This document shows positions 6,067 through 7,143 of a stretch of DNA of 7,143 nt, one piece after another. The stretch spans positions 1 to 7,143 of the forward strand of contig JAQBVK010000126.1 of NCBI GenBank assembly GCA_027623585.1. The letters are read 5' to 3'. The notes below the pieces were generated by a model. That model did not search any database, was not told where the DNA came from, and saw only the letters and a list, made by a program, of their open reading frames with translations. A program made the position numbers and the translations under genes. The stretch is from Planctomycetota bacterium. Lineage in GTDB: Bacteria; Planctomycetota; UBA1135. Every line of letters begins with the position of its first letter. The stretch's first letter is position 1.

Positions 6067-6897
6067 CTACCCCCGGTCGTGGGCGAAGGAGTTGAATGTG
6101 GCCTCGTCCATGCGCGCGAGGTCGAGGACGGTGAAGAAATCCACGGTCTTGAAGAAGCGGTCGAGCGCGGGCGGTCCGCAGACCATGCCGCCGTAGCGCA
6201 GGTAGATGCCGAACAGCGTCGGGATTTCGACGGGGCGATCGGCCTCGGGGTCGGAGTGCGGGCTGGCGGCAGGATCGCAGCGCCACGCTGCTTGCGGCTC
6301 CACGCGCAACTCGGGATGCACGTGATCGTTCTTCTGCAACCATTCCCAAGTGCGCAGACCGTAGTCGGGCGACCGCGAAGTCAGTGAGTTGCAGCCGAAG
6401 AACCAGCGCTTGCGGTGCCACATCATGTAGGCGGCGAGACCGCGCCACAGCAGGAACAGCACGTTGCGATTGCGATGCTCGCGCGCGATGCAGGCGCGGC
6501 CGAGCTCGACCGATTGATTCGTCACTTCTTCCGGAAGCTGATCGAGTTGGAACTCGTCGGCAGAGTAGAAGCCTGCGCCGGCGGCGGCGGCCTCGCCGGT
6601 CTGCAGACGATAGGTCCCGATCACGCGGCCGTACTCTTCGTCGGTGACCAGCAGATGCTGGCACTGTGGGTCGAAACGATCGCGGTCGAGGCCGGTCTGC
6701 CAGGACTCGTCGAGGCCCTCGGCAAGTTCGAGGTTGAAGACCTCGAAGCGCAGGCGCTGCACTTGCTCGAGGTCGGCAGCTTCGCTCGCGAAGCGCACCC
6801 CGTAGCGGCCGGAGCGGCGCGCGAAGTCGGGCACCGAACCGTGGCGCAGACTGGGGGCGGCGCTGGCAGCGAGGGCGGAAAAGGCGGATCCGGTCAC
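6067..6897 (-). CDS. OlsB-like N-acyltransferase (GNAT superfamily, Acetyltransf_5 type)
   Basis: 276 residues from a GTG at 6897-6895; an in-frame TAG five codons upstream excludes a longer form. The fold begins at about residue 33 (YGVRFASEAADLEQVQRLRF). Family marks are RLRFEVFNLEL (48-58), FDPQCQHLLV (75-84), VIGTYRLQT (92-100), SVELGRACIAREHR (129-142), a long WRGLAAYMMW helix (151-160), and the C-terminal block PTLFGIYLRYGGMVCGPPALD (226-246) followed by FFKTVDFFTVL. This is the pattern of OlsB-type acyl-ACP:amino-acid N-acyltransferases, which make the lyso-form of ornithine lipid; related enzymes use glycine. Residues 1-30 are Ala/Ser-rich, and a GTG at residue 22 (6834) is an alternative start. 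It leads a five-gene operon and is followed by a PlsC-type acyltransferase, as in olsBA pairs. The amino-acid substrate cannot be read from sequence. Confidence 0.85.
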   Translation of the reverse strand: MTGSAFSALAASAAPSLRHGSVPDFARRSGRYGVRFASEAADLEQVQRLRFEVFNLELAEGLDESWQTGLDRDRFDPQCQHLLVTDEEYGRVIGTYRLQTGEAAAAGAGFYSADEFQLDQLPEEVTNQSVELGRACIAREHRNRNVLFLLWRGLAAYMMWHRKRWFFGCNSLTSRSPDYGLRTWEWLQKNDHVHPELRVEPQAAWRCDPAASPHSDPEADRPVEIPTLFGIYLRYGGMVCGPPALDRFFKTVDFFTVLDLARMDEATFNSFAHDRG

Positions 6898-6909
6898 GCG
6901 GACCGGATC
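6887..6909. promoter_or_regulatory. Perfect 9-base inverted repeat at operon start: probable operator
   Basis: Arms GATCCGGTC and GACCGGATC surround ACGCG (+ strand). The repeat directly abuts the predicted -10 box (6910-6915) and its centre is near the predicted +5. It contains the GTG start codon of the OlsB-like gene (6895-6897). This position suits a dimeric repressor. If transcribed, it would also fold into a stable hairpin hiding the start codon. Confidence 0.55.
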
Positions 6910-6939
6910 ATCCTAGCCCCCGGGCGGGGAAAGAGGCAA
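6910..6939 (-). promoter_or_regulatory. Candidate sigma70-type promoter for the lipid operon
   Basis: On the minus strand, TTGCCT (6939-6934; four of six match TTGACA) is followed after 18 bases by TAGGAT (6915-6910; four of six match TATAAT). The predicted transcription start falls near 6903, only about 6 bases before the annotated GTG, so the mRNA would be almost leaderless or translation begins later. Matches are modest and the spacer is very GC-rich. It lies in the only gap upstream of the operon (6898-6967). Confidence 0.35.
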
Positions 6940-6968
6940 CGCGGAAACGGCCGCGCTACTTCCTAGCC
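6911..6968. repeat. Direct repeat TCCTAGCC, copies exactly 50 bases apart
   Basis: TCCTAGCC occurs at 6911-6918 and 6961-6968 on the + strand. One copy overlaps the predicted -10 box, the other the stop codon of the upstream partial gene. The 50-base phase is close to five helical turns. The core CTAG is usually rare in GC-rich bacterial DNA. It is short, so chance cannot be excluded. Confidence 0.25.
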
Positions 6969-7143
6969 TAATTCACTAGGTTCGTCGATCCCAAGTCCAC
7001 CAGCGAGTCGGGACGCCGACCGTACTTGACCAGATCCTTGGCGTCACCCGGTTCGACCTCGATGGTGTAGCCCACGGCGGCGGCTGGAGAACCCTTCGGG
7101 GCCTTGCTCAGCTTGATCTTGACGACGCTGTAGAAGGTGCTGC
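6968..7143 (-). CDS. C-terminal end of an unrecognised protein, cut by the right window edge
   Basis: Reading from the right edge on the minus strand, 57 codons are open and end at TAG (6970-6968). The visible protein begins STFYSVVKIKLSKAPKGS, continues with VGYTIEVEPGDAKDLVKYG and ends LVDLGSTNLVN. Codon use is sensible (third positions mostly G or C; Lys, Val and Asp rich rather than Arg rich), which favours a real gene over a shadow. The chain alternates like beta strands (FYSVVKIKL, VGYTIEVEP). No family is recognised from this fragment. It reads toward the lipid operon with a 70-base gap, so it could be co-transcribed upstream or be a separate unit. Too short for the usual ORF length cutoffs. 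Confidence 0.6.
   Translation of the reverse strand, partial: STFYSVVKIKLSKAPKGSPAAAVGYTIEVEPGDAKDLVKYGRRPDSLVDLGSTNLVN

Noticed and set aside
6415..6966. A 183-codon open frame on the + strand
   Set aside because: It is antisense to the OlsB-like gene. Its apparently normal composition mirrors the codon pattern of the real gene.
6898..6967. Intrinsic terminator of the right-edge partial gene
   Set aside because: CCTAG/CTAGG and CCCG/CGGG inverted repeats are short and lack a U-run, so a terminator cannot be supported.

Overview
This is a GC-rich (by eye about two thirds G+C), densely packed stretch of what looks like a Gram-negative bacterial chromosome. The signs are a secreted protein with an Sec-type signal, acyltransferases for membrane lipids, and short or negative gene spacing. 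I cannot assign a phylum with confidence. No mobile element, RNA gene, CRISPR array or rRNA is visible.

Layout, left to right: (1) positions 2-514 (+) are the 3' part of a pirin/YhhW-type cupin gene, cut by the left edge. (2) 446-1258 (-) is a secreted protein of unknown family whose 3' end overlaps the pirin gene tail to tail. (3) 1351-3960 (-) is an 869-residue protein joining three domains: a periplasm-type alpha/beta hydrolase, a DedA/VTT membrane domain and an ATP-grasp ligase domain. (4) 3982-4731 (-) is an NRDE (TANGO2-like) protein. (5) 4719-5282 (-) is a DinB-like four-helix metal protein. (6) 5264-6040 (-) is a PlsC-type 1-acyl-glycerophosphate/lyso-lipid acyltransferase. (7) 6067-6897 (-) is an OlsB-like N-acyltransferase of the GNAT superfamily. 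(8) 6968-7143 (-) is the C-terminal end of an unrecognised gene, cut by the right edge.

Genes 7, 6, 5, 4 and 3 read in the same direction with gaps or overlaps of +26, -19, -13 and +21 bases, so they almost certainly form one operon transcribed leftward. The secreted protein may be its last gene, after a 92-base gap. A plausible sigma70-type promoter (6934-6939 / 6910-6915) stands before the first operon gene, and a perfect 9-base inverted repeat directly abuts its -10 box, where a repressor operator would be expected.

The biological theme I infer is membrane-lipid chemistry. The OlsB-like plus PlsC-like pair is the known two-enzyme logic for making acyl-amino-acid (ornithine- or glycine-type) lipids. 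The distal three-domain protein joins a hydrolase, a domain from a lipid-scramblase family and an amide-forming ligase across one membrane. A system that makes, modifies and translocates an unusual aminolipid is a reasonable but unproven reading, and the fusion protein is the item most worth following up.
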